64,000 nt of DNA from Azospirillum brasilense (GCF_022023855.1 NZ_CP059453.1:577501-641500), one strand, 5' to 3'. Positions 8,754 through 17,589 are shown, counted from the stretch's first letter. The notes: generated by a model from the sequence alone, not told the origin. A program made the numbers and translations.

Positions 8754-9459
8754 GATCAGCCTCTCTCGAACAGGTCGGTTCTGGTTCTGTTGATTGGGTA
8801 AAATGCAATGATGGCGTGTGAAGAGCCACCGCTTCCTCCCGCAGGCCGAGGCCGCGCAGGATGAAGGCGACCGCGTCGCGAATGGTGCGCCGCGGCTCGG
8901 CCAGGGAAGGGACGAGCGGCGTCGGCGGCAGGTGAATGGTGGCCAGGGTGGAGCCCAGCATCTCCGCCAGCCAGAAGGCGTTTTCCGTCACCGGGGCCGA
9001 GGGGATGAGGTCTCCGGCGTCGCGGGCGGCGCGCAGCGAGGCTACGAAGGGCGGGGCGATGTGCTCCGACATCCAGCGGCGCACCATATGGGCGAATTCC
9101 CCGTCCTCCAGCAGGCTCATGAAATAGAGACGGTAGCGGGGAAGCATGATGTCGCGGTCGCTGGGCAGTTCGCTGACGTAGCAGCTCACCATCGCCTGGA
9201 CGTAGGCGGCGAGCGTCTCCGTGCTCGGCGGCATCGCCAGGAGCTTCGCGAGATCCTCGTCCCCATCCACGCAGGAGCGGAAGATCGCCTCGTAGAGGGC
9301 GGCCTTGCTGGGGAAATGCTTGAAGATCAGCGCCTCCGACACGCCGGCGGCCTGCGCGATCTCCTTCGTCGTGGTGGCGGCGAATCCCTTGCGCGCGAAC
9401 AGCGGCAGGGCCGCGTCGATGATCGCCGCGCGCCGGGCCGAGTTGTCCAGCCGTCCCAT
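8743..9459 (-). CDS. TetR/AcrR-family repressor of the efflux operon
   Basis: A 238-residue TetR-family regulator. The N-terminal helix-turn-helix is clear (AAIIDAALPLFARKGFAATT, then KEIAQAAGVSEALIFKHFPS), followed by a ligand-binding domain unique to each member. The start at 9459 (MGRLDNSARR) gives the normal N-terminus; 19 further in-frame codons upstream look like leader. It is the first gene of the operon and overlaps the adaptor gene, so it probably represses itself and the pump. The C-terminal tail after about residue 215 is low complexity. Confidence 0.9.
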   Translation of the reverse strand: MGRLDNSARRAAIIDAALPLFARKGFAATTTKEIAQAAGVSEALIFKHFPSKAALYEAIFRSCVDGDEDLAKLLAMPPSTETLAAYVQAMVSCYVSELPSDRDIMLPRYRLYFMSLLEDGEFAHMVRRWMSEHIAPPFVASLRAARDAGDLIPSAPVTENAFWLAEMLGSTLATIHLPPTPLVPSLAEPRRTIRDAVAFILRGLGLREEAVALHTPSLHFTQSTEPEPTCSREADRDE

Positions 9460-9477
9460 GATTAACCCTATTCCATA

Positions 9478-9494
9478 AGTGAGCACTAACTCAC
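9478..9494. promoter_or_regulatory. Candidate TetR operator
   Basis: An inverted repeat GTGAG-N6-CTCAC (9479-9494) with an internal AGTG-N2-CACT palindrome lies 19 bp upstream of the tetR start. Position and symmetry suit a self-regulating TetR protein. Prediction only. Confidence 0.45.
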
Positions 9495-9676
9495 CTTGCT
9501 GGGCCGGAGATATCACGGCGCGGTCAGGCTGTCCAGAGCGGGTTCCCTACAACCAGTGGCGTCAGTGCGAATTTGCGCTTGACCTTCCCGCCGCTGGAAG
9601 GTGGAGACTGTGAGCCGTAATGCCGATGCAGGAACGGGAAACGGTGATGGCGCGGGGTGGGTGCACCCTTGGCGGG

Positions 9677-10051
9677 ATGATGTCGATCAGGCTGCTGCTG
9701 ACGGGGCTGCTGATGCTGGCCGCGCTGGCGCTGTTCGCTCCGTCCCCCGCGCAGGCGCATGTCCATTCCGGCGCCCATTCTCAAGGCCATGCCGCATCCT
9801 CGGCTCCAACGCCGGCCGGGAGCGTCTGGGTGGGCGATGCCGACCACGCGCCACCGGCGGACGACGCCTGTGCGGGCAGGAACGGGCTGTCCTGCGGCGG
9901 CGCCTGTCCGATGATGCTGTCGGGCATCGCCACCACGGCGGCCTTTCCGCCGCCGCCGCCCCGTGCCGCCGCGCCCTTCAGGCCCGCCGGGTTGCTACCG
10001 GAGGGAATCGGCCCGCCGCCGGTCCTCAGACCACCGCGCATGGCCGTTTGA
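9677..10051 (+). CDS. Small exported protein upstream of a copper oxidase (function unknown)
   Basis: From the tandem ATG at 9677 the product is 124 residues and begins with a signal peptide (SIRLLLTGLLMLAALALF then APSPAQAH). The mature part is short and rich in histidine, cysteine and proline: HVHSGAHSQGH, then C..C..C in ACAGRNGLSCGGACP, and a proline-rich end (PPPVLRPPRMA). In-frame starts at 9620 and 9647 would lengthen the N-region, so the start is uncertain. It sits 74 bp before a copper-type multicopper oxidase. A periplasmic metal-binding or copper-linked role is plausible but not shown; I do not recognise a named family with confidence. Confidence 0.6.
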   Translation: MMSIRLLLTGLLMLAALALFAPSPAQAHVHSGAHSQGHAASSAPTPAGSVWVGDADHAPPADDACAGRNGLSCGGACPMMLSGIATTAAFPPPPPRAAAPFRPAGLLPEGIGPPPVLRPPRMAV

Positions 10052-10125
10052 CCGGACTCCATGCCCGAGTTGCGCCTTCACCGCGCGCTCTGGGCCGGCA
10101 TATCGCAAAAACGGACCATCGCATC

Positions 10126-11637
10126 ATGACGATTTTTCAGACCCGCCGCCGGTTCCTGGCGTCCGCGGCTTCGGTCGCTGCGCTGGGCGGCCTTTCCACC
10201 CTTCTTCCTGCAGCCGTACGCCCCGCATGGGCCGCGGCGCCCCTCCGTCTCGCCGTCGAGCGGCGCGTGCTGGAGGTGATGGGCAAGCCCGCCTCCGTCT
10301 TCGGCATCCGCCAGCCGGATGGCACCTCCGGCCTGTTCCTCGATCCGGGGCAGCGTTTCCTGGTCGATCTGGCGAACCGGGCCGGGGAGGACGCGGTCAT
10401 CCACTGGCACGGCATGACCCCGCCCTACGCCCAGGACGGTGTGGCCGACGCGAACCGCCCGCTGATCCGCGACGGCGCCAGCCAGGGTTACGACTTCGAG
10501 CCGCGGCCGGGCACGCACTGGATGCACTCACACCATGGCCTTCAGGAGCAGCGGCTGATGGCGGCCCCCCTGATCGTCCGCACCGTCGAAGACCGGCGCG
10601 AGGACGCGCAGGAGGTCACCGTGCTGCTGCACGATTTCACCTTCAAGGATCCCGCCGAGGTCCTCGCCGGGCTGACCGGCGGGACCATGAATCATGGTGG
10701 CATGGATCACGGTGGCGGGCATGGAAGCGGCCACGGAGGCCATGGCGGCGGGCATGGCGGCGCCATGCCGATGATGGACCACTCGACCATGAAGGGCATG
10801 GGCGGCATGACCATGACCGCCATGGACCTGAACGACGTGGAGTATGACGCCTACCTCGCCAACGACCGCACGCTCGACGACCCGGAGGTGGTGCGGGTGG
10901 AACGCGGCGGTCGGGTCCGGCTGCGGCTGATCAACGGGGCGACCTCGACGGCTTTCCACATCGACCTCGGCGCCCTCGACGGCACGGTGGTCGCGGCGGA
11001 CGGCAACCCGGTGCAGCCGGTGACCGGGCGGCGCTTCGGCATGGTCATGGGACAGCGGCTGGACATCCTCCTCCAGCTTCCTGCCGAAGGCGGCGTCTTC
11101 CCCGTCCTGGCGCAACGGGAAGGGGAGCGTCAGCGCACCGGTATCATCCTCGCCACCCCCGGCGCCACGGTGGGCAAGTCCGCCGGCCTCGCGGACGGCG
11201 CCGCCGGCCCGGTGGACCTGTCGCTGGAGCGGCGGCTGACGGCGCTCGCCCCCCTGGCGCCGCGCCCCACGGATTCGGCCTTCACCATCCGTCTGACCGG
11301 CGGCATGGCCCCCTATGTCTGGACCATCGACGACCGTCCCTTCGGCGAGCACCGGCCGCTGAGCGTTCGCAAGGGGCAGCGGGTGACCGTCACCATGGTC
11401 AACGAAAGCCCGATGGCCCACCCGATGCACCTGCACGGCCAGCATTTCCAGGTGACCGCGCTCAACGGGACGGCGCTGGCCGGGGCGGTGCGGGACACCG
11501 TGCTGGTGCCGATGAACGGTTCCGCCACCATCGCCTTCGACGCCGACAACCCAGGGCGCTGGCCGCTGCACTGCCACAATCTTCTGCACATGGCGACGGG
11601 GATGATGACCGAATTGGTGTGTGAACAAACCATATGA
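10126..11637 (+). CDS. TAT-exported multicopper oxidase (CopA/CueO-like)
   Basis: A 503-residue multicopper oxidase. A twin-arginine signal (TRRRFLASAASVAAL) sends the folded protein to the periplasm. Copper ligands are present in order: HWHG (93-96), HWMHSHH (131-137), HPMHLHGQHF (H432, H435, H437, H440) and HCHNLLHMATGM (H482, C483, H484, H488, M493), which make the T1 site and the T2/T3 cluster. Residues 187-234 are an insertion packed with histidine, methionine and glycine (MNHGGMDHGGGHGSGH and following), as in copper-tolerance oxidases that bind and oxidise Cu(I). It follows a small His/Cys-rich exported protein and probably forms an operon with it. Confidence 0.92.
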   Translation: MTIFQTRRRFLASAASVAALGGLSTLLPAAVRPAWAAAPLRLAVERRVLEVMGKPASVFGIRQPDGTSGLFLDPGQRFLVDLANRAGEDAVIHWHGMTPPYAQDGVADANRPLIRDGASQGYDFEPRPGTHWMHSHHGLQEQRLMAAPLIVRTVEDRREDAQEVTVLLHDFTFKDPAEVLAGLTGGTMNHGGMDHGGGHGSGHGGHGGGHGGAMPMMDHSTMKGMGGMTMTAMDLNDVEYDAYLANDRTLDDPEVVRVERGGRVRLRLINGATSTAFHIDLGALDGTVVAADGNPVQPVTGRRFGMVMGQRLDILLQLPAEGGVFPVLAQREGERQRTGIILATPGATVGKSAGLADGAAGPVDLSLERRLTALAPLAPRPTDSAFTIRLTGGMAPYVWTIDDRPFGEHRPLSVRKGQRVTVTMVNESPMAHPMHLHGQHFQVTALNGTALAGAVRDTVLVPMNGSATIAFDADNPGRWPLHCHNLLHMATGMMTELVCEQTI

Positions 11638-11861
11638 ACACGAACATTCCGGCGCGGCCCGACCGCGCCGGAACGGGTACCGCAAAAGCCCCGCGCCGGT
11701 TCGGACGGATGAAACCGGCAAATCCAGGCGCATTCCTTTGGAAGCGAACTTTCACGCATCACTCCCATTCACATTGGACGGGGACGTGTCACTTCTCTTC
11801 CATCTCCGGGGGCGGCGACCAATGTTCCGGAACCAATCTTCTGCGGGGGCGGCCATTGGCC

Positions 11862-12899
11862 ATGGATACGTGGTGTTATGACGGCGGTGCCGGGGGGCGC
11901 TCGGCCGCCGGGTCTGGTGGTGGGTCTGCCGGCGGTGCCGCCGGTGCGGCGGACCTGTGGCTGGACCCGGACCTTGCGGCCCTGGAGGCGCTGTCGCTGC
12001 GGGTGCGGGACCTGGTGCTTCCGCATCTGGGCAGCGGGCCGGCCGTCTATGCGGACATCCCGGTCCATCTGAACGTCGGGGATCTGCTGATCAACCAGGG
12101 GGCGGAGGCGCTGTTCGCCGACGGCGGCGTGGAGATCCGCGAGCGGGTGACGCTGGGCAACGCCCGGCGCCTGCTGCGCCGCCAGCGCGACGGGCAGGCG
12201 GCGATCCTGCTGCATGGCGGCGGCAATTTCGGAGACCTCTATCCCCATCACGAGACGTTCCGGCAGAAGGTGCTGGAGAACTTTCCGTCCAGCCGCGTCG
12301 TGCTTCTGCCGCAGACCGTCTACTACCGCGACCACGACCGGCTGCGCCACGACATGAAGCGCTGGGCGGCCCACCGCAATCTGGTCTTCATGGCGCGCGA
12401 CGCGCCGTCGCTCGATCTGGTGCGGCCCTTTCTGGGGGAGCGGGCAATCCAGGTGCCGGACCTCGCCCATTACCTGACGCGCTATCCCACGCGGCTGACG
12501 CCGGTGCGCCCGGCCCACGACACGACCCTGCTCGTCATGGCCCGGCGCGACCAGGAATGCGCGGGGCGCCACTGGCTGCGCCAGGACTCGCCGGTCTTCG
12601 ACTGGGAGGACCTGTGCGGGCCGGAGGATTTCGCCGGCTTCGCCTTGGCCGCCCGGCTGATCCGGCTGGACGACGCGGTGCCGCTGCCCGCCGATCCGCT
12701 GCGCGGCTGGTATCCCATCCGCGACCGGCTGGTCCGCAAGGCCGTCGCCCATTTCGGCGCGGCCAACGCCGTGGTCACCAACCGCCTGCACGGGATGCTG
12801 CTGGCCCTGATGATGGGGCTGCCGGTGCAGGTGCGCGACAACTCCTACGGCAAGCTGACCAACTACATCGACAGCTGGCTCGCGGATTGGAAACGGTGA
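11862..12899 (+). CDS. Polysaccharide pyruvyl transferase family protein
   Basis: A 345-residue member of the PS_pyruv_trans family (ExoV/CsaB-like), which adds ketal-linked pyruvate from phosphoenolpyruvate to glycans. Recognisable blocks are IPVHLNVGDLLINQGAEALF, ILLHGGGNFGDLYP, SRVVLLPQTVYYRD and, near the end, AVVTNRLHGMLLALMMGLPV. The start at 11862 follows a 225 bp gap after the copper oxidase. The first 35 residues are a glycine/alanine-rich linker with no conserved sequence, so the true start could be slightly downstream. It is followed 73 bp later by a QueC-like protein and may act with it. Confidence 0.85.
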   Translation: MDTWCYDGGAGGRSAAGSGGGSAGGAAGAADLWLDPDLAALEALSLRVRDLVLPHLGSGPAVYADIPVHLNVGDLLINQGAEALFADGGVEIRERVTLGNARRLLRRQRDGQAAILLHGGGNFGDLYPHHETFRQKVLENFPSSRVVLLPQTVYYRDHDRLRHDMKRWAAHRNLVFMARDAPSLDLVRPFLGERAIQVPDLAHYLTRYPTRLTPVRPAHDTTLLVMARRDQECAGRHWLRQDSPVFDWEDLCGPEDFAGFALAARLIRLDDAVPLPADPLRGWYPIRDRLVRKAVAHFGAANAVVTNRLHGMLLALMMGLPVQVRDNSYGKLTNYIDSWLADWKR

Positions 12900-12972
12900 G
12901 GACCCTGGGAACGTTTGCGCCCCGCATCCGTCTGTCATCCCGGAACATGGGCTGAAGAGGGCGTCGGCGGGT

Positions 12973-14247
12973 ATGGCGGGCAAGGGGCTGCACATCGGAT
13001 TCGAGGAGACGGCGAGCGGCGGTCTGGTCCGCCGCACCGTCCTGCTGTCCGAGGACGGCGCCCGCCGCCGGCACCGCGTGGTCTACGAGTTCGAAGACCC
13101 GGCCGGAGCCTCGGCGGACCGGCCGATGGACGGGGCGGTCATGGCTGTCCTGTTCCATGCCATGCAGCGGGGCCTTCCCGTCCATGTCCACGGGCCGCTG
13201 ACCCGCACGGCGCTGCACAACATCGACGCGCTCCAAGGGGTGTGGCGGCGCTGGCGGCCCGACCGCTACCGGACGGTGGAGATCATCCCGGAGACGGTCG
13301 TCGACCGCAACGCGCCCAAGCCGGGGCGCCGGGCCATCGCCGCCTATTCCAGCGGGCTGGACAGCACCTTCACCATCCTGCGCCACCGGCTTCTCCTGCC
13401 GCCGGAGCGCCGCCGCCATGTCGGCGCGCTGCTGATGGTGCATGGTTTCGACGTGGAACTGGACCGCCCCGAGGATTTCGAGCGGTTGGTCGAGCGGACC
13501 CGGCCCTTCCGCGAGTTGGTCGGGCTGGACCTGCGCGTGGTGCGCACCAACAGCAAGGAGCTGCATCTCCAGAACTGGCAGGATTCCCACGCAGCGGAAC
13601 TGGCGGCCTGCCTGCACCTCCACGAAGGGGAGTTCGAGTTCGGGCTGATCGGCAGCACCAAGCCCTACGACGCGCTGGTCATTCCCTACGGCACCACGCC
13701 CATCGCCGACCATCTGCTGTCCGGCGACGGCTTCTCCATCGTCCATGACGGGGCCGCCTATTCCCGAACGGAGAAGGCCGCGGCGGTCGCCGCCTATCCG
13801 GAGGCGGTGCGTTCCCTGCGCGTCTGCTGGGAGGGTGCGGAGCAGTTCCGGAACTGCGGCGTCTGCGAGAAATGCGTGCGCACCCGGATGAACTTCGCCG
13901 CTGCCGGTTTGGCCGCCCCGGACTGCTTCGAAGGGCCGCTCGACCCCGCGCGCATCGCCGGCATCCCCGTACGCAACGAGCCGCAGGCGGCGGAACTCCG
14001 CTCCATCCTCGACTACGCCCGCCAGCACGCGGTGGAGGGGGAGTGGCTGGAGCGGCTGAAGGAGCGGGTGCGCGCCATCCAGCCGGACCTTGGGCAATCC
14101 GACTCCGGCCGTCCCGAACCCCGTCCTGTCCGGGCGATGAAGGGCGCCGCCGCGTCGCTGCGGCAGGCGGCGGTGGGATTGCTCGACGCCATGGAACTGA
14201 AGCAGCCGCTCAAGCGGGTCCGCAACCGGCTGCGGACCCGCGGCTGA
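12973..14247 (+). CDS. QueC-like PP-loop (adenine nucleotide alpha-hydrolase) protein of unknown role
   Basis: A 424-residue protein I cannot name. Residues 120-135 (RRAIAAYSSGLDSTFT) carry a PP-loop, SSGLDST, the ATP-pyrophosphatase motif of enzymes that adenylate a carboxyl or carbonyl group. A four-cysteine zinc motif follows at C285, C295, C298 and C301 (NCGVCEKC), the same pattern as in 7-cyano-7-deazaguanine synthase (QueC). The first 110 and last 90 residues are not QueC-like, and it is nearly twice the length of QueC. Next to a pyruvyl transferase, a glycan-modification role is possible, but this is inference. Its 3' end overlaps the converging permease gene by 38 bp. Confidence 0.7.
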   Translation: MAGKGLHIGFEETASGGLVRRTVLLSEDGARRRHRVVYEFEDPAGASADRPMDGAVMAVLFHAMQRGLPVHVHGPLTRTALHNIDALQGVWRRWRPDRYRTVEIIPETVVDRNAPKPGRRAIAAYSSGLDSTFTILRHRLLLPPERRRHVGALLMVHGFDVELDRPEDFERLVERTRPFRELVGLDLRVVRTNSKELHLQNWQDSHAAELAACLHLHEGEFEFGLIGSTKPYDALVIPYGTTPIADHLLSGDGFSIVHDGAAYSRTEKAAAVAAYPEAVRSLRVCWEGAEQFRNCGVCEKCVRTRMNFAAAGLAAPDCFEGPLDPARIAGIPVRNEPQAAELRSILDYARQHAVEGEWLERLKERVRAIQPDLGQSDSGRPEPRPVRAMKGAAASLRQAAVGLLDAMELKQPLKRVRNRLRTRG

Positions 14248-15016
14248 ACCGGTCGTTCCGCCGCGCGCCGAGCAGCCGCATCGCCATCAGCATCAGCAGA
14301 GCCGCCACCAGAAGCAGGAGGGCGCAGGCCACGGCGATGCCGGTTTCGCCGGTCGCGATATTGAGGAAGACGGCCATGGGCAGCGTCTCGGTCTTCAGGC
14401 GGGTTGCCCCGGCGACCATTAGCGTGGCGCCGAACTCCCCCAGCGCCCGCGCCCAGGCCAATACGGCTCCCGCCGCGATGCCCTTGGCGGCCAGCGGCAG
14501 CTCCACCCGCCAGAACACCGTCCAGGGGGCGGCGCCCAGCGACTGCGCCGCCACGGCGTAGCTCCGGTCGACGGATCGGAAGGCCGCGGTGGCGGTGCGC
14601 ACCACCACCGCGGTGGACACGAAGGCCAAGGCCACCACCACGCCCGCGGGGGAGAACAGCAACTCCATCCCCAGCGCGGGAACCGGCCCGTTGCGCCCGA
14701 GCAGGAACAGAAGCCCCAGCCCGGCGACCAGCGGCGGCATGACCAGCGGGACGTCGAGCAGCGTGTCGAGCAGAAGCTTCCCCGGAAAGCGCCGCCGCGC
14801 CATCAGGTAGGCCGCCGGCAGGCCGAGGGCCAGCGCGATCCCCAGCGCCGCGACGGAGGTCAGCGCCGACAGCCGCAACGCGAACAGAGTCTCCGCCGCG
14901 CCCAGGGCGGTCCACAGATCGCTCGGGGGCAGGCGGGCCAGCAGGGCGCCCAGCACGCCCGCGATCGTCAGCGCGACGATGGCGAGCGGCAGGGCCAGCA
15001 GGGCGGCGAAGCCCAT
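14210..15016 (-). CDS. modB: Molybdate/tungstate-type ABC transporter permease
   Basis: A 268-residue integral membrane protein with about six helices and the ModB-type cytoplasmic loop (ALGEFGATLMVAGATRLKTE) that docks on the ATPase. It belongs to the MetI-fold permeases for oxyanions. It starts 3 bp after the binding-protein gene and is certainly co-transcribed with it. No ATPase gene (modC/tupC) is in the window, so the transporter would need one from elsewhere. The last 38 bp, which encode a basic non-conserved tail, overlap the converging PP-loop gene. Confidence 0.88.
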   Translation of the reverse strand: MGFAALLALPLAIVALTIAGVLGALLARLPPSDLWTALGAAETLFALRLSALTSVAALGIALALGLPAAYLMARRRFPGKLLLDTLLDVPLVMPPLVAGLGLLFLLGRNGPVPALGMELLFSPAGVVVALAFVSTAVVVRTATAAFRSVDRSYAVAAQSLGAAPWTVFWRVELPLAAKGIAAGAVLAWARALGEFGATLMVAGATRLKTETLPMAVFLNIATGETGIAVACALLLLVAALLMLMAMRLLGARRNDRFSRGSAAGCGPA

Positions 15017-15019
15017 TGG

Positions 15020-15787
15020 TCACCTCTTCGGGGCGGGCGGGAAGCCGAAGCGCTGGAAGGTGGCGAGGCCGGCGTCCGAGGCCAAGAAGTCGGCGAAGCG
15101 CTTGGCGGCGTCCGGCGCGGCGCTGGTCTTCAGGACGGCGACGGGGGCGTATTCGGCCTCGTACCACGCCGGCGGAATGGCGATGACGGACAGCTTGCCG
15201 GGATTCTGCGCGGCTTCCGACGCGCCGATGATGGCGGCGTCCACGTTGCCGTCCAGCACATAGAGGGCGAGCTGCTTCACGGTCGCTGCGCGGACGGTGA
15301 CGTTGCGGCGGATCGCCTCGCCCTGGCCGGACTTGTCCAGGATGTCTTCCGCGGTGCGGCCCAGAGCCATGGCCTGCGGGTCGCCCAGCCCGACGCGGAC
15401 GCCCGGCTTGGCGAGGTCGGCGACGCTGCTGATCGCCTCGGCCTTGCCCAGCGCCACGGCTAGCACGGGGCCGTGCACCACCAGCACCGTCAGGTCGGCG
15501 ACGGCGTCCAGCTCCTTCAGCTTGTCGGTGTAGAAGGTCGTCCCAGGGATGAACAGGTCGCCGGTCCTCGTCTCGGCGAAGCGGGCGAGAAGCTGGCCCG
15601 ACCCGCCATACTCGGCCGTCACGGTGATCCCGGTCTCCTTGCGGAAGTCCTCGATCAGCGCGTCGACCGGCGGGCGGAGGCCGGCGCCGACATAGGCGTG
15701 GAGGTCCTGGGCCGCCACCGCGGCTGTCTGGGCGGCGGTCTGGAGGGCCAACAGCCCGAAGGCGAGGGCGAGGGCTTTCAAGCGCAT
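15020..15787 (-). CDS. modA: Molybdate-type periplasmic substrate-binding protein (ModA family)
   Basis: A 255-residue secreted binding protein. The signal peptide is MRLKALALAFGLLALQTAAQ and onwards, with likely cleavage after AVAA. The mature start DLHAYVGAGLRPPVDALIEDF matches the ModA fold, with AEYGGSGQLLARF and VKQLALYVLDGNVDAAIIGA following. The ligand could be molybdate, tungstate or a related oxyanion. ATG at 15787 is preferred over GTG at 15793 because AAGGA lies 9 bp before it. It is the first gene of a two-gene unit with the permease. Confidence 0.85.
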   Translation of the reverse strand: MRLKALALAFGLLALQTAAQTAAVAAQDLHAYVGAGLRPPVDALIEDFRKETGITVTAEYGGSGQLLARFAETRTGDLFIPGTTFYTDKLKELDAVADLTVLVVHGPVLAVALGKAEAISSVADLAKPGVRVGLGDPQAMALGRTAEDILDKSGQGEAIRRNVTVRAATVKQLALYVLDGNVDAAIIGASEAAQNPGKLSVIAIPPAWYEAEYAPVAVLKTSAAPDAAKRFADFLASDAGLATFQRFGFPPAPKR

Positions 15788-15922
15788 GGACACAGTTCCT
15801 TCAGTTCGTTGCGGAATGGTGGCTCGCCCGACGCTGTATCGATTCGGATACTGCGCTGGAGGGGCGCTGTCAACAGGCCGTTGTACGCGAAGGTATATAG
15901 CGGTTGCGGGACATTGTGCGTT

Positions 15923-16037
15923 CCCCTCTCCCCTCTGGGGAGAGGGCTAGGGTGAGGGGGTTGCGCTCATGTCGGACGTACCGCCACGCGCATCCCCCTT
16001 CACCGGCCCTCCGGGCCACCCTCTCCCCGGAGAGGGT
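15923..16037. repeat. GC-rich palindromic intergenic repeat, copy 1
   Basis: A 115 bp element made of nested inverted repeats: a left hairpin (CCCTCTCCCC...GGGGAGAGGG), a G-tract region (AGGGTGAGGGGG), a GGCCCTCCGGGCC hairpin and a right CTCTCCCCGGAGAG hairpin. It lies between modA and uxaB. Positions 15940-15966 match 56957-56983 at 26 of 27 bases, and the order of hairpins is the same there, so both are copies of one family. In this copy the element is wholly intergenic and could also end transcription. Confidence 0.8.
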
Positions 16038-16041
16038 TAAA

Positions 16042-17547
16042 TCAGCTCATCAACGCTTCCAAAGCCCCACGCATGCCGCGCTCCTCGATCACCGCCAGAT
16101 GGGCGGCGGTGCGGTGGGCCAGACCGGGGATGCGGGTCAGGTCCTCGCCCCACAATGCGGTGTTGGACAGCACGGCGTCCACCAGCGCCGCCGGGTCGCC
16201 GGCATGGGCGGCCCAGGCGCCGGAGAGCGCCGCAAGCACCGCCGCGTCGTCGCGGATCGGGTAGGGGCCGGCGTCGCGGCTGCCGGTGCAGGCGCCGTCC
16301 GCCGCCAGTGTGCCCTTGTAGAAGCGCAGCAGGGCGGCCAGCGAGAAGGACAGGCCGTCCGGCGCCTCGCCATGGGCGGCGGCGTAGTCCTTTAGGCTGG
16401 GCAGCACGCGCACCTGCCACTTCGACACCGAGTTCAGCGCGATGGCGATCAGCTCGTGACGGATGTGGGGGTTGCCGAAGCGCTCCATGATGGTGCGGGC
16501 GTAATCCTGGCGCTTGGCGTCCGGCAGGGGCACGAAGGGCACGATCTCGCCGAACATCACCGTGTTCAGGTAGGCGGACAGGGTCGCGTCGTCCATCATG
16601 CCCTTCACCGTGTCCACCCCCGCCACGAAGGCGGCGAGCGCGCTGGCGGTGTGGGCGCCGTTCAGGATGCGCACCTTGCGCGTGCGGTAGGGCTGCAGGT
16701 CGTCGGTCCAGACCACGTTCAGCCCGGCCTTGTGCAGCGGGAACTCCTCGGCCAGGGCCGCCGGGCCTTCGATGACCCAGACATGGAACGGCTCACCGGC
16801 CACGGCCAGCGGGTCCTCATAGCCCCACGTTGCGGCGAGTGCCTCAGCCTCGTCGCGCGGGTAGCCGGGGACGATGCGGTCGACCAGCGTGTTCAGGAAG
16901 TGGTTGTGCGCCTCGACCCAGGCGGCGAAGCCGGATTCCAGGCCCCAGCGCTTGGCGTGGGCCAAGACGATCCGCTTCAGCTTGGCGCCGTTGGCCTCGA
17001 TCAGCTCGCAGGGCAGCAGGACGAGGCCGCTCTCCGGCGTGCCGCCCAGCGCGGTGAATCGGGCGTGCAGCAGCGCCGCGACCTTGGCCGGGAAGCTCTG
17101 CGGACAGGCGCCGGGGGTGTAGGGCTCCGCCACGTCGGCGATGCCGGCCTCCGTCGTGTTGGACACCAGGAAGCGCAGCGCCGGGGCGGTGGCGAGGGCC
17201 AGCATGCGGTCCCACGCCGCATAGGGGTTCAGCGCGTCGGACACGCAGCTCACCACCCGGCGGGATTCGACCTCCTTGCCTTGCTCGATGCCGCGCAGCA
17301 GGACGGTGTAGAGCCCCTCCTGCGCGTTCAGCAGGCCGGCGACGCCTTGATCCAGCGGTTGGGCGACAGCGACCCCGGCGCTCATTAGCCCGGCGCCGTT
17401 GGCGACGTCGACCATCCAATCGACGAAGCCGCGCAGGAAGTTGCCGTCGCCGATCTGAAGGATGGTGACGGGCAGCCGCGGGGCGCCCGCCGTGTGCGCC
17501 ACGTCAAAGGCGCCGGTGGCGAGCGATTCACGGGAAAGATGAGGCAT
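16042..17547 (-). CDS. uxaB: Tagaturonate reductase (altronate oxidoreductase)
   Basis: A 501-residue member of the polyol-specific long-chain dehydrogenase family. It is closest to UxaB: ILQIGDGNFLRGFVDWMVD, SNTTEAGI, LVDRIVPGYPRDE and KVRILNGAHTA are the family's NAD-binding and catalytic blocks, and the length is near E. coli UxaB (483). UxaB interconverts tagaturonate and altronate with NAD(H) in galacturonate breakdown. Mannitol dehydrogenase or fructuronate reductase is a weaker alternative. It is 42 bp downstream of galM on the same strand; no altronate dehydratase or uronate isomerase is in the window. Confidence 0.85.
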   Translation of the reverse strand: MPHLSRESLATGAFDVAHTAGAPRLPVTILQIGDGNFLRGFVDWMVDVANGAGLMSAGVAVAQPLDQGVAGLLNAQEGLYTVLLRGIEQGKEVESRRVVSCVSDALNPYAAWDRMLALATAPALRFLVSNTTEAGIADVAEPYTPGACPQSFPAKVAALLHARFTALGGTPESGLVLLPCELIEANGAKLKRIVLAHAKRWGLESGFAAWVEAHNHFLNTLVDRIVPGYPRDEAEALAATWGYEDPLAVAGEPFHVWVIEGPAALAEEFPLHKAGLNVVWTDDLQPYRTRKVRILNGAHTASALAAFVAGVDTVKGMMDDATLSAYLNTVMFGEIVPFVPLPDAKRQDYARTIMERFGNPHIRHELIAIALNSVSKWQVRVLPSLKDYAAAHGEAPDGLSFSLAALLRFYKGTLAADGACTGSRDAGPYPIRDDAAVLAALSGAWAAHAGDPAALVDAVLSNTALWGEDLTRIPGLAHRTAAHLAVIEERGMRGALEALMS

Positions 17548-17589
17548 GACGGAAGGTCCTTTGAGGATCGGAATGCGCTGACAGGGGAT

